The translations under genes were made by a program, and so were the position numbers. This document shows positions 1-10,300 of a stretch of DNA of 64,000 nucleotides, in pieces. The stretch covers positions 4,340,001 to 4,404,000 of the forward strand of contig NW_027480450.1 in the NCBI RefSeq assembly GCF_051401765.1. Direction: 5' to 3'. Source of the stretch: Calliopsis andreniformis. Taxonomy: Eukaryota > Arthropoda > Insecta > Hymenoptera > Andrenidae. Below the pieces are notes generated by a model, which ran no database searches, was not told the origin of the DNA, and saw only the letters and a list, made by a program, of their open reading frames with translations. The number at the start of each line of letters is the position of its first letter. Within the stretch, counting starts at the first letter, position 1.

Positions 1-125
1 CCTCAATGCTCAGTCCTCAATCTTCAATCCTCAATACTCAACCTTCAATCCTAAATCCTCAGTCCTCAAACCTCAATTCTGAATCCTCAACCCTGAATCC
101 TCAACCCTCAGCCCTCAGTCCTCAA

Positions 126-258
126 CAGTCAGTTGTCAATCCTCAATCCTCAATAGAATATCCTCAATTCACAGTTTTCAGTACTCAGTACTCAATCTGC
201 AATCTTCAAATCTCTATCCACAAACATCAATTCTCATCTCTCAGCCTTCAACACTCAG
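126..258. repeat. A island A1
   Basis: This is a 133-bp run of 19 in-register but diverged heptamers, the type example of class A. A islands begin CAATCAG-TTGTCAA or a variant, include TAGAATA, ATCTCTA, TCCACAA and ACATCAA, and end CACTCAG. A1 begins CAGTCAG and has the doublet GTACTCAGTACTC. A9 is its closest relative within the unit. Confidence 0.85.
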
Positions 259-363
259 TCCTCAATGTTCAATCCTCAATTGTCAATCCTCAATCCTCAG
301 TCCTCAAACCTCAATCCTGAATCCTCAATCCTGCATCCTCAATCTTCAGCCCTCAGTCCTCAA

Positions 364-496
364 CAAGCAGTTGTCAATCCTCAATCCTCAATAGAATATT
401 CTCAATTCACAGTTTTCTATACTCAATACTCAATCTGCAATCTTCAAATCTGTATCCACAAACATCAATTCTCATTACTCAGCCCTCAACACTCAG
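364..496. repeat. A island A2
   Basis: Class A island with private markers CAAGCAG at the start, GAATATTC, CTATACTC and CTGTATCC. It is preceded by the CTGCATCC marker. The subtype recurs in copies 2 and 3 and again near 20163, 26350, 32480, 37460 and 42532. Confidence 0.83.
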
Positions 497-846
497 TCCT
501 CAATGTTCAATACTCAATCCTCAAATCTCGATCTTCAATCCTCAATACTGAATCTTCAATCCTCAATCCTCAATCCTCAATTCTCAATCCTCAATCCTGA
601 ATCTTCATTCCTCTGTCCCAAATACTCAATCCTCAATCCTCAATCCTCAATCCTCAATGGTCAATCCCCAATCCTCAATCTTCAATCCTCAATACTCAAT
701 CTTCAATACTGAATTCTCAATCCTCAATCCTCAATCCTCAATCCTCAATCCTCAATCATCAACCCTCAATCTTCAATACTCAATCCTCAATCCTCAATTC
801 TCAATCCTCAATTCTCAACCATCAATACTCAATCCTCAATACACTA

Positions 847-881
847 TAGAATATCCTGAATTCGCAGGATTCAATACTCAA
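847..881. repeat. B island B1 (GAATTCGCAGG form)
   Basis: Class B island of five diverged in-register heptamers starting TAGAATA and ending TACTCAA. Preceded by ACACTA. The core ATCCTGAATTCGCAGGAT forms a 6-bp-arm inverted repeat around an EcoRI site at 858. Two six-base units follow, near 910 and 935. Confidence 0.83.
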
Positions 882-1291
882 ACCTTAATCCTCAACCATC
901 AGCCCTCATCCTCCATCCTCGATCCTCAGCCCTCATCCTCAATCCTCAATACTCAATCCTCAATCCTCAATCCTCAATCGTCAACCTTCAATCCTGAATA
1001 TTCAGTCTTCAATCCTCAATCCATAATTCTCAATCCTCAATCCTCAGTCCTCAATCCTCAATCCTCAATTCTCAATCCTCAATCCTCAGTCCTCAAACCT
1101 CAAACATCAATACTCAACCCTCAGTCCTCGTCCTCAGTCCACAACCCTCAATACTCAATCCTCAACCTTCAATCATCAATATTCAATCTTCAATCCTCAA
1201 TCCTCAATCCTCAGTCCTCAATCCTCAGTCCTCAAACCTCAATCCTGAATCCTCAATCCTGAATCCTCAATCTTCAGCCCCCAGTCCTCAA

Positions 1292-1424
1292 CAATCAGTT
1301 GTCAATCCTCAATCCTCAATAGAATATCCTCAATTTACAGTTTTCAATACTGAATACTCTATCTGCAATCTTCAAATCTCTATCCACAAACATCAATTCT
1401 CATCACTCAACCCTCAACACTCAG
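1292..1424. repeat. A island A3
   Basis: Class A island marked by AATTTACAG and ACTGAATAC. It pairs with A7 in the internal 3.4-kb duplication. In derivatives at 21133 and 29278 the TTTA of this subtype reads TAAA. Confidence 0.82.
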
Positions 1425-1948
1425 TCCTCAATGTTCAATCCCCAATCCTCAATTCTCAATCTTCAATTCTCAATACTGTATCTTCAATCCTCAAACCTCA
1501 ATCCTCAATCCACAATCCTCAATCCTCAGTCTTCAATCCTCAGTCCCCAATCCTCAATCCCCAATCCTCAATCCTCAATCCTCAATCCTCAATCCTCAAT
1601 ACTCAATCCTCAATCCTCAGTCATGAATACTCAATCTTCAATACTCAATCCTCAGTCCTCTATCCTCAATCCTCAATCCTCAAACCTCAATTGTCAATCC
1701 TCAATCCCCAATCCTCAATCTTCAATCCTCAATCCTCAATCCTCAATCCTCAATCCTCAACCCTCAGACCTCATCCTCAATCCTCAATCGTCAATACTCA
1801 ATCCTCAATCTTCAATCCTCAATACTCAACCTTCAATCCTCAATCCTCAGTCCTCAATCCTCAATTCTGAATCCTCAATACTCAACCTTCAACCGTCAAT
1901 CCTCAGTCCTCAATATTCAGCCATCAATCCTCAATTCTCAATACTCAA

Positions 1949-1983
1949 TAGAATATCCTGAATTCGCAAGATTCAATCCTCAA
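1949..1983. repeat. B island B2 (GAATTCGCAAG form)
   Basis: Class B island whose right arm reads GCAAGAT, so the inverted repeat is weakened by a mismatch. EcoRI site at 1960. It pairs with B5 in the internal duplication. Confidence 0.82.
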
Positions 1984-2298
1984 ACCTCAATCCTCAATCC
2001 TCAATCTTCAATCCTCAATACACAATCTTCAATCCTCAATCCTCAGTCCTCAAACCTCAATTCCGAATCCTCAATCCTCAATCCTCAATCCTCAATCCTC
2101 AATCCTCAGTCATGAATACTCAATCTTCAATATTCAATCCTCAATCCTATGTCCTCAATCCTCAATCCTCAATCCTCAATCCTCAGTCCTCAATCTTCAA
2201 TCCTCAATACACAATCTTCAATCCTCAATCCTCAGTTCTCAAACCTCAATTCCGAATCCTCAATCCTGAATCCTCAATCTTCAGCCCTCAGTTCTCAA

Positions 2299-2431
2299 CA
2301 ATCAGTTGTCAATCCTCAATCCTCAATAGAAAATCATCAAATCACAGTTTTCAATACTCAATACTCTATCTGCAATCTTCAAATGTCTATCCACAAACAT
2401 CAATCCTCATCACTCAACCCTCAACACTCAG
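2299..2431. repeat. A island A4
   Basis: Class A island with GAAAATCATC in place of GAATATCCTC, plus ATGTCTATCC and CAATCCTCATC. It lies only 86 bp upstream of B3. It is absent from HOR copy 3 through the 1503-bp deletion. Confidence 0.82.
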
Positions 2432-2516
2432 CCCTCAATGTTCAATCCTCAGTCCTCAATCCTCAATCCTCAATCCTCAATACTCAACCATCAATCCTCA
2501 ATTCTTCAATACTCAA

Positions 2517-2551
2517 TAGAATATCCTGAATTCTCAGGATTCAATACTGAA
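2517..2551. repeat. B island B3 (perfect dyad form)
   Basis: Class B island with the perfect dyad ATCCTGA-ATTC-TCAGGAT (7-bp arms, 4-bp loop) over an EcoRI site at 2528. An eight-base unit, TTCTTCAA, lies just upstream near 2490. This form is the commonest B island to the right of 19.5 kb. Confidence 0.84.
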
Positions 2552-3277
2552 GCCTCTATCCTCAACCCTCAGCCCTCATCCTCCATCCTCAATCTTCAAT
2601 CCTCAATACTCAATCCTCAGTCATGAATACTCAATCTTCAATACTCAATCCTCAATCCTCTATCCTCAATCCTCAATCCTCAGTCCTCAATCCTCAATCC
2701 TCAACCGTCAATCCTCAATCCCCAACCCTCAATCTTCAATCCTCAATCCTCAATCCTCAATCCTCAATCCTCAGTCCTCAGTCATGAATACTCAATCTTC
2801 AATAATCAATCCTCAATCCTCTATCCTCAATCCTCAATCCTCAATCCTCAATCGTCAATCCTCAATCCCCAACCCTCAATCTTCAATCCTCAATCCTCAA
2901 TCCTCAATCCTCAATCCTCAATCTTCAATCCTCAATACTCAATCTTCACTCCTCAATTTCCAATCCTCAATCCTTAATCCCCAACCCTCAGACCTCAATC
3001 TGCAATCCTCAATACTCAATCTTCAATCCTCAGTCCTCAATCCTCAATCCTCAATTCTCAATCCTCAATCCTCAGTCCTCAGACCTCAAACATCAATACT
3101 CAACCCTCAGTCCTCGTCCTCAGTCCACAACCCTCGATACTCAATCCTCAATCTTCAATCATCAATATTCAATCTTCAATCCTCAATCCTCAATCCTCAG
3201 TCCTCAATCCTCAGTCCTCAAACCACAATCCTGAATCCTCAATCCTGAATCCTCAATCTTCAGCCCCCAGTCCTCAA

Positions 3278-3410
3278 CAATCAGTTGTCAATCCTCAATC
3301 CTCAATAGAATATCCTCAATTCACAGTTTTCAATACTCAATACCCTATCTGCAATCTTCAAATATCTATCCACAAACATCAATTCTCACCACTCAACCCT
3401 CAACACTAAG
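3278..3410. repeat. A island A5
   Basis: Class A island with ACCCTATCTGC and ATATCTATCC. It ends CACTAAG instead of CACTCAG. Absent from HOR copy 3. Confidence 0.82.
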
Positions 3411-3801
3411 TCCCCAATCCTCAATCTTCAATCCTCAATCCTCAATCCTCAATCCTCAATCCTCAATCTTCAATACTCAACACTCAATCTTCAATCCTCA
3501 ATCCTCAATTCTCAATCCCCAATCCTCAATCCTCAACCCTCATTCTTCAATCCTCAATACCCAATCCTCAATCTTCAATTATCAATCCTCAATCCTCAAT
3601 TCTCAATCCACAATCCTCAGCCCTCAGTCCTCAATCCTCAGTCCTCAACCCTCGGCCCTCATCCTCAATCCTCAATTCTCAATCCTCAATCCTCAATCTT
3701 CAATCCTCAATACTCAACCTTCAATCCTCAATCCTCAGTCCTCAAACCTCAATTCTGAATCCTCAATCCTGAATCCTCAATCTTCAGCCCTCAGTCCTCA
3801 A

Positions 3802-3934
3802 CAATCAGTTGTCAATCCTCAATCCTCGATAGAATATCCTCAATTCACAGTTTTCAATACTCAATACTCCATCTGCAATCTTCAAATCACTATCCACAAA
3901 CATCAATTCTCATCACTCAACCCTCAACACTCAG
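3802..3934. repeat. A island A6
   Basis: Class A island marked by CTCGATAGAATA, CTCCATCTGC and ATCACTATCC. A8 shares all three markers. It occupies the position equivalent to A2 in the internal duplication. Confidence 0.82.
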
Positions 3935-4270
3935 TCCTCAATGTTCAATACTCAATCCTCAATTCTCGATATTCAATCCTCAATACTGAATCTTCAATCC
4001 TCAATCCTCAATCCTCAATTCTCAATCCTCAATCCTGAATCTTCAATCCTCTGTCCCAAATACTCAATCCTCAATCCTCAATGCTCAATCCCCAATCCTC
4101 ACTCTTCAATCCTCAATACTCAATCTTCAATACTGAATTCTCAATCCTCAATCCTCAATCCTCAATCCTCAATCCTCAATCATCAACCCTCAATCTTCAA
4201 TACTCAATCCTCAATCCTCAATTCTCAATCCTCAATTCTCTACCATCAATACTCAATCCTCAATACACTA

Positions 4271-4305
4271 TAGAATATCCTGAATTCGCAGGATTCAATA
4301 CTCAA
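4271..4305. repeat. B island B4 (GAATTCGCAGG form)
   Basis: Same form as B1, preceded by ACACTA. EcoRI site at 4282, with a second EcoRI site 147 bp upstream at 4135, as in the B1 context (711 and 858). Confidence 0.82.
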
Positions 4306-4715
4306 ACCTTAATCCTCAACCATCAGCCCTCATCCTCCATCCTCGATCCTCAGCCCTCATCCTCAATCCTCAATACTCAATCCTCAATCCTCAATCCTCA
4401 ATCGTCAACATTCAATCCTGAATATTCAGTCTTCAATCCTCAATCCATAATTCTCAATCCTCAATCCTCAGTCCTCAATCCTCAATCCTCAATTCTCAAT
4501 CCTCAATCCTCAGTCCTCAGACCTCAAACATCAATACTCAACCCTCAGTCCTCGTCCTCAGTCCACAACACTCAATACTCAATCCTCAACCTTCAATCAT
4601 CAATATTCAATCTTCAATCCTCAATCCTCAATCCTCAGTCCTCAATCCTCAGTCCTCAACCCTCAATCCTGAATCCTCAATCCTGAATCCTCAATCTTCA
4701 GCCCCCAGTCCTCAA

Positions 4716-4848
4716 CAATCAGTTGTCAGTCCTCAATCCTCAATAGAATATCCTCAATTTACAGTTTTCAATACTGAATACTCTATCTGCAATCTTCAAA
4801 TCTCTATCCACAAACATCAATTCTCATCACTCAACCCTGAACACTCAG
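4716..4848. repeat. A island A7
   Basis: Class A island of the A3 subtype (AATTTACAG, ACTGAATAC). Its own markers are TTGTCAGTCC near the start and CCCTGAACACTCAG at the end. Confidence 0.82.
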
Positions 4849-5490
4849 TCCTCAATGTTCAATCCCCAATCCTCAATTCTCAATCTTCAATTCTCAATAC
4901 TGTATCTTCAATCCTCAAACCTCAATCCTCAATCCACAATCCTCAATCCTCAGTCTTCAACCCTCAGTCCCCAATCCTCAATCCCCAATCCTCAATCCTC
5001 AATCCTCAATCCTCAATCCTCAATCCTCAATACTCAATCCTCAATCCTCAGTCATGAATACTCAATCTTCAATACTCAATCCTCAGTCCTCTATCCTCAA
5101 TCCTCAATCCTCAAACCTCAATTGTCAATCCTCAATCCCCAATCCTCAATCCTCAATTCTCAATCCTCAATCCTCAGTCCTCAGTCCTCAATCCTCAGTC
5201 CTCAACCCTCAGCCCTCATCCTCAATCCTCAATCCTCAATTATCAATCCTCAATCCTCAATCCTCAATCCTCAGTCCTCAGTCCCCAAACCTCAATCCTC
5301 AACCCTCAGACCTCATCCTCAATCCTCAATCGTCAATACTCAATCCTCAATCTTCAATCCTCAATACTCAACCTTCAATCCTCAATCCTCAGTCCTCAAT
5401 CCTCAATTCTGAATCCTCAATACTCAACCTTCAACCGTCAATCCTCAGTCCTCAATATTCAGCCATCAATCCTCAATTCTCAATACTCAA

Positions 5491-5525
5491 TAGAATATCC
5501 TGAATTCGCAAGATTCAATCCTCAA
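5491..5525. repeat. B island B5 (GAATTCGCAAG form)
   Basis: Same form as B2, with a weakened dyad. EcoRI site at 5502. After it, the sequence diverges from the B2 context. Confidence 0.82.
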
Positions 5526-5791
5526 ACCTCAATCCTCAATCCTCAGTCCCCAATCCTCAGTCTTCAATCCTCAATCCTCAGTCCTCAATCCTCAATCCTC
5601 AATCCTCAATCTTCAACACTCAATCTTCAATCCTCAATCCTCAATTCTCAATCCTCAATCCTCAATCCTCAACCCTCATTCTTCAATCCTCAATACCCAA
5701 TCCTCAATCCCCAATCCTCAATCCTCAGTCCTCAAACCTCAATCCTGAATCCTCAAACCTGTATCCTCAATCTTCAGCCCTCAGTCCTCAA

Positions 5792-5924
5792 CAATCAGTT
5801 GTCAATCCTCAATCCTCGATAGAATATCCTCAATTCACAGTTTTCAATACTCAATACTCCATCTGCAATCTTCAAATCACTATCCACAAACATCAATTCT
5901 CATCACTCAACCCTCAACACTCAG
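5792..5924. repeat. A island A8
   Basis: Class A island of the A6 subtype (CTCGATAG, CTCCATC, ATCACTATCC). It is followed by TCCCCAA instead of TCCTCAA. Lost from HOR copy 3 in the 511-bp deletion. Confidence 0.82.
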
Positions 5925-6301
5925 TCCCCAATCCTCAATCTTCAATCTTCAATCGTCAATCCTCAATCCTCAATCGTCAACCTTCAATCCTGAATATTCA
6001 GTCTTCAATCCTCAATCCACAATCCACAATCCTCAACCCTCATTCTTCAATCCTCAATACCCAATCCTCAATCTTCAATCGTCAATCCTCAATCATCAAT
6101 TCTCAATCCTCAATCCTCAGTCCTCAGTCCTCAATCCTCAGTCCTCAACCCTCAGCCCTCATCCTCAATCCCCAATCCTCAATCCTCAATCCTCAATCTT
6201 CAATCCTCAATACTCAACCTTCAATCCTCAATCCTCAGTCCTGAAACCTCAATTCTGAATCCTCAACCCTGAATCCTCAAACTTCAGCCCTCAGTCCTCA
6301 A

Positions 6302-6434
6302 CAGTCAGTTGTCAATCCTCTATCCCCAATAGAATATCCTCAACTCACAGTTTTCAGTACTCAGTACTCAATCTGCAATCTTCAAATCTCTATCCACAAA
6401 CATCAATTCTCACCTCTCAACCCTCAACACTCAG
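6302..6434. repeat. A island A9
   Basis: Class A island of the A1 subtype (CAGTCAG start, GTACTCAGTACTC), with CTATCCCCAATAG and CAACTCACAG as its own markers. A derivative near 30365 reads CTATTG in place of CAATAG. Confidence 0.82.
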
Positions 6435-6837
6435 TCCTCAATGTTCAATCCTCAATTCTCAATTCTCAACCTTCAATCCTCAATACTGAATCTTCAATCC
6501 TCAATCCTCAATCCTCAATCCTCAATCCTCAATCCTCAATCCTCAATCCTCAATCTTCAATCCTCAGTCCCAATTCCTCAATCTTCAATCCTCAATCCTC
6601 AATCCTCAATCCTCAATCCTCAATCCTCAATCTTCAATCCTCAATACTCAATCCTCGATCCTTAATCAAGAATCCTCAATCCTCAGTCCTCAATCAACAA
6701 TCCTGAATCTTCAATACTCAATCCTCAATCCTCAATCCTCAATCCTCAATCCTCAATCCTCAATCATCAATCCTCAATCTTTAATACTCAGTCCTCAATC
6801 CTCAATCCTCAATCCTCAATACTCAACCTACAATCCT

Positions 6838-6857
6838 CAATTCTTCAATACTCAATT
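6838..6857. other. Fossil recombination junction inside the HOR
   Basis: The eight-base unit TTCTTCAA followed by TACTCAA is the usual left flank of a perfect-dyad B island. Here it runs straight into ordinary heptamers with no TAGAATA. Both complete HOR copies share this, but copy 3 has the B island intact at the equivalent point (after 19560). I infer an exchange that joined two blocks before the 7357-bp unit was amplified. Confidence 0.65.
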
Positions 6858-6917
6858 CTCAATCCTCAATCCTGAATCTTCAATCCTCTGCCCCAAATAC
6901 TCAATCCTCAATCCTCA

Positions 6918-7260
6918 ATGCTCAATCCCCAATCCTCACTCTTCAATCCTCAATACTCAATCTTCAATACTGAATACTCAATCCTCAATCCTCAATCCTC
7001 AATCCTCAATCCTCAATCATCAACCCTCAATCTTCAATACTCAATCCTCAATCCTCAATTCTCAATCCTCAATTCTCAACCATCAATACTCAATCCTCAA
7101 TACACTATAGAATATCCTGAATTCGCAGGATTCAATACTCAAACCTTAATCCTCAACCATCAGCCCTCATCCTCCATCCTCGATCCTCAGCCCTCATCCT
7201 CAATCCTCAATACTCAATCCTCAATCCTCAATCGTCAACCTTCAATCCTGAATATTCAGT
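6918..7260. repeat. Third member of the B1/B4 segment family
   Basis: This repeats the segment that starts at 657 and 4081, from a TGCTCAATCCCC-like start through the B island and its two CCCTCATCC hexamer junctions. It differs by reading CTGAATACTC where the other two read CTGAATTCTC, so it lacks their extra EcoRI site. The spacings 3424, 2837 and 1096 between members (the last into copy 2) each become a multiple of 7 once the intervening hexamers and octamers are counted. Confidence 0.8.
7108..7142. repeat. B island B6 (GAATTCGCAGG form)
   Basis: Same form as B1 and B4. EcoRI site at 7119. It belongs to the third member of the segment family and lacks the neighbouring extra EcoRI site. Confidence 0.82.
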
Positions 7261-7357
7261 CTTCAATCCTCAATCCTCAATTCTCAATCCTCAATCCTCA
7301 GTCCTCAGTCCTCAATCCTCAGTCCTCAACCCTCAGCCGTCATCCTCAATCCCCAAT

Positions 7358-10300
7358 CCTCAATGCTCAGTCCTCAATCTTCAATCCTCAATACTCAACC
7401 TTCAATCCTAAATCCTCAGTCCTCAAACCTCAATTCTGAATCCTCAACCCTGAATCCTCAACCCTCAGCCCTCAGTCCTCAACAGTCAGTTGTCAATCCT
7501 CAATCCTCAATAGAATATCCTCAATTCACAGTTTTCAGTACTCAGTACTCAATCTGCAATCTTCAAATCTCTATCCACAAACATCAATTCTCATCTCTCA
7601 GCCTTCAACACTCAGTCCTCAATGTTCAATCCTCAATTGTCAATCCTCAATCCTCAGTCCTCAAACCTCAATCCTGAATCCTCAATCCTGCATCCTCAAT
7701 CTTCAGCCCTCAGTCCTCAACAAGCAGTTGTCAATCCTCAATCCTCAATAGAATATTCTCAATTCACAGTTTTCTATACTCAATACTCAATCTGCAATCT
7801 TCAAATCTGTATCCACAAACATCAATTCTCATTACTCAGCCCTCAACACTCAGTCCTCAATGTTCAATACTCAATCCTCAAATCTCGATCTTCAATCCTC
7901 AATACTGAATCTTCAATCCTCAATCCTCAATCCTCAATTCTCAATCCTCAATCCTGAATCTTCATTCCTCTGTCCCAAATACTCAATCCTCAATCCTCAA
8001 TCCTCAATCCTCAATGGTCAATCCCCAATCCTCAATCTTCAATCCTCAATACTCAATCTTCAATACTGAATTCTCAATCCTCAATCCTCAATCCTCAATC
8101 CTCAATCCTCAATCATCAACCCTCAATCTTCAATACTCAGTCCTCAATCCTCAATTCTCAATCCTCAATTCTCAACCATCAATACTCAATCCTCAATACA
8201 CTATAGAATATCCTGAATTCGCAGGATTCAATACTCAAACCTTAATCCTCAACCATCAGCCCTCATCCTCCATCCTCGATCCTCAGCCCTCATCCTCAAT
8301 CCTCAATACTCAATCCTCAATCCTCAATCCTCAATCGTCAACCTTCAATCCTGAATATTCAGTCTTCAATCCTCAATCCATAATTCTCAATCCTCAATCC
8401 TCAGTCCTCAATCCTCAATCCTCAATTCTCAATCCTCAATCCTCAGTCCTCAAACCTCAAACATCAATACTCAACCCTCAGTCCTCGTCCTCAGTCCACA
8501 ACCCTCAATACTCAATCCTCAACCTTCAATCATCAATATTCAATCTTCAATCCTCAATCCTCAATCCTCAGTCCTCAATCCTCAGTCCTCAAACCTCAAT
8601 CCTGAATCCTCAATCCTGAATCCTCAATCTTCAGCCCCCAGTCCTCAACAATCAGTTGTCAATCCTCAATCCTCAATAGAATATCCTCAATTTACAGTTT
8701 TCAATACTGAATACTCTATCTGCAATCTTCAAATCTCTATCCACAAACATCAATTCTCATCACTCAACCCTCAACACTCAGTCCTCAATGTTCAATCCCC
8801 AATCCTCAATTCTCAATCTTCAATTCTCAATACTGTATCTTCAATCCTCAAACCTCAATCCTCAATCCACAATCCTCAATCCTCAGTCTTCAATACTCAG
8901 TCCCCAATCCTCAATCCCCAATCCTCAATCCTCAATCCTCAATCCTCAATCCTCAATACTCAATCCTCAATCCTCAGTCATGAATACTCAATCTTCAATA
9001 CTCAATCCTCAGTCCTCTATCCTCAATCCTCAATCCTCAAACCTCAATTGTCAATCCTCAATCCCCAATCCTCAATCTTCAATCCTCAATCCTCAATCCT
9101 CAATCCTCAATCCTCAACCCTCAGACCTCATCCTCAATCCTCAATCGTCAATACTCAATCCTCAATCTTCAATCCTCAATACTCAACCTTCAATCCTCAA
9201 TCCTCAGTCCTCAATCCTCAATTCTGAATCCTCAATACTCAACCTTCAACCGTCAATCCTCAGTCCTCAATATTCAGCCATCAATCCTCAATTCTCAATA
9301 CTCAATAGAATATCCTGAATTCGCAAGATTCAATCCTCAAACCTCAATCCTCAATCCTCAATCTTCAATCCTCAATACACAATCTTCAATCCTCAATCCT
9401 CAGTCCTCAAACCTCAATTCCGAATCCTCAATCCTCAATCCTCAATCCTCAATCCTCAATCCTCAGTCATGAATACTCAATCTTCAATATTCAATCCTCA
9501 ATCCTATATCCTCAATCCTCAATCCTCAATCCTCAATCCTCAGTCCTCAATCTTCAATCCTCAATACACAATCTTCAATCCTCAATCCTCAGTTCTCAAA
9601 CCTCAATTCCGAATCCTCAATCCTGAATCCTCAATCTTCAGCCCTCAGTTCTCAACAATCAGTTGTCAATCCTCAATCCTCAATAGAAAATCATCAATTC
9701 ACAGTTTTCAATACTCAATACTCTATCTGCAATCTTCAAATGTCTATCCACAAACATCAATCCTCATCACTCAACCCTCAACACTCAGCCCTCAATGTTC
9801 AATCCTCAGTCCTCAATCCTCAATCCTCAATCCTCAATACTCAACCATCAATCCTCAATTCTTCAATACTCAATAGAATATCCTGAATTCTCAGGATTCA
9901 ATACTGAAGCCTCTATCCTCAACCCTCAGCCCTCATCCTCCATCCTCAATCTTCAATCCTCAATACTCAATCCTCAGTCATGAATACTCAATCTTCAATA
10001 CTCAATCCTCAATCCTCTATCCTCAATCCTCAATCCTCAGTCCTCAATCCTCAATCCTCAACCGTCAATCCTCAATCCCCAACCCTCAATCTTCAATCCT
10101 CAATCCTCAATCCTCAATCCTCAATCCTCAGTCCTCAGTCATGAATACTCAATCTTCAATAATCAATCCTCAATCCTCTATCCTCAATCCTCAATCCTCA
10201 ATCCTCAATCGTCAATCCTCAATCCCCAACCCTCAATCTTCAATCCTCAATCCTCAATCCTCAATCCTCAATCCTCAATCTTCAATCCTCAATACTCAAT

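Larger units (their letters stand above)
290..2000. repeat. Internal duplication within the HOR, left member
   Basis: This segment matches about 3730-5545 in the same HOR copy. The offset is 3438 at the left end, 3424 through most of its length and 3542 at the right end, because the partner lacks 14 bp near 650 and carries about 118 bp extra near 5150-5265. It spans islands A2, B1, A3 and B2, paired with A6, B4, A7 and B5. So the 7357-bp unit was itself built from an older repeat of about 3.4 kb. A shorter part (about 657-1000) has a third member at 6918. Confidence 0.82.
3730..5545. repeat. Internal duplication within the HOR, right member
   Basis: Partner of the 290-2000 segment. It carries an extra stretch of about 118 bp near 5150-5265, rich in TCCTCAG variants and one CCCTCATCC hexamer junction. 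It is clearly more diverged from its partner than HOR copies are from each other, so this duplication predates amplification of the 7357-bp unit. Confidence 0.8.
1..7357. repeat. 7357-bp higher-order repeat, copy 1
   Basis: The first 7357 bases recur almost base for base in the next unit. The phase is set by the window edge, so the start is arbitrary. The unit holds nine A islands and six B islands, about one per 490 bp. By my reading it contains 16 six-base units (at CTCATCC or CTCGTCC junctions near 910, 935, 1125, 1770, 2575, 3115, 3657, 4330, 4355, 4550, 5215, 5310, 6157, 7165, 7195 and 7340) and two eight-base units (near 2490 and 6840). With 1035 heptamers this sums to exactly 7357. It also has internal duplications, listed separately. 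Confidence 0.93.

Noticed and set aside
847..854. CACTATAG next to B1, B4 and B6 islands, resembling the 3' end of a T7 promoter
   Set aside because: Only eight bases match and the upstream half of the promoter is absent. It is an inherited variant of the heptamer flank.
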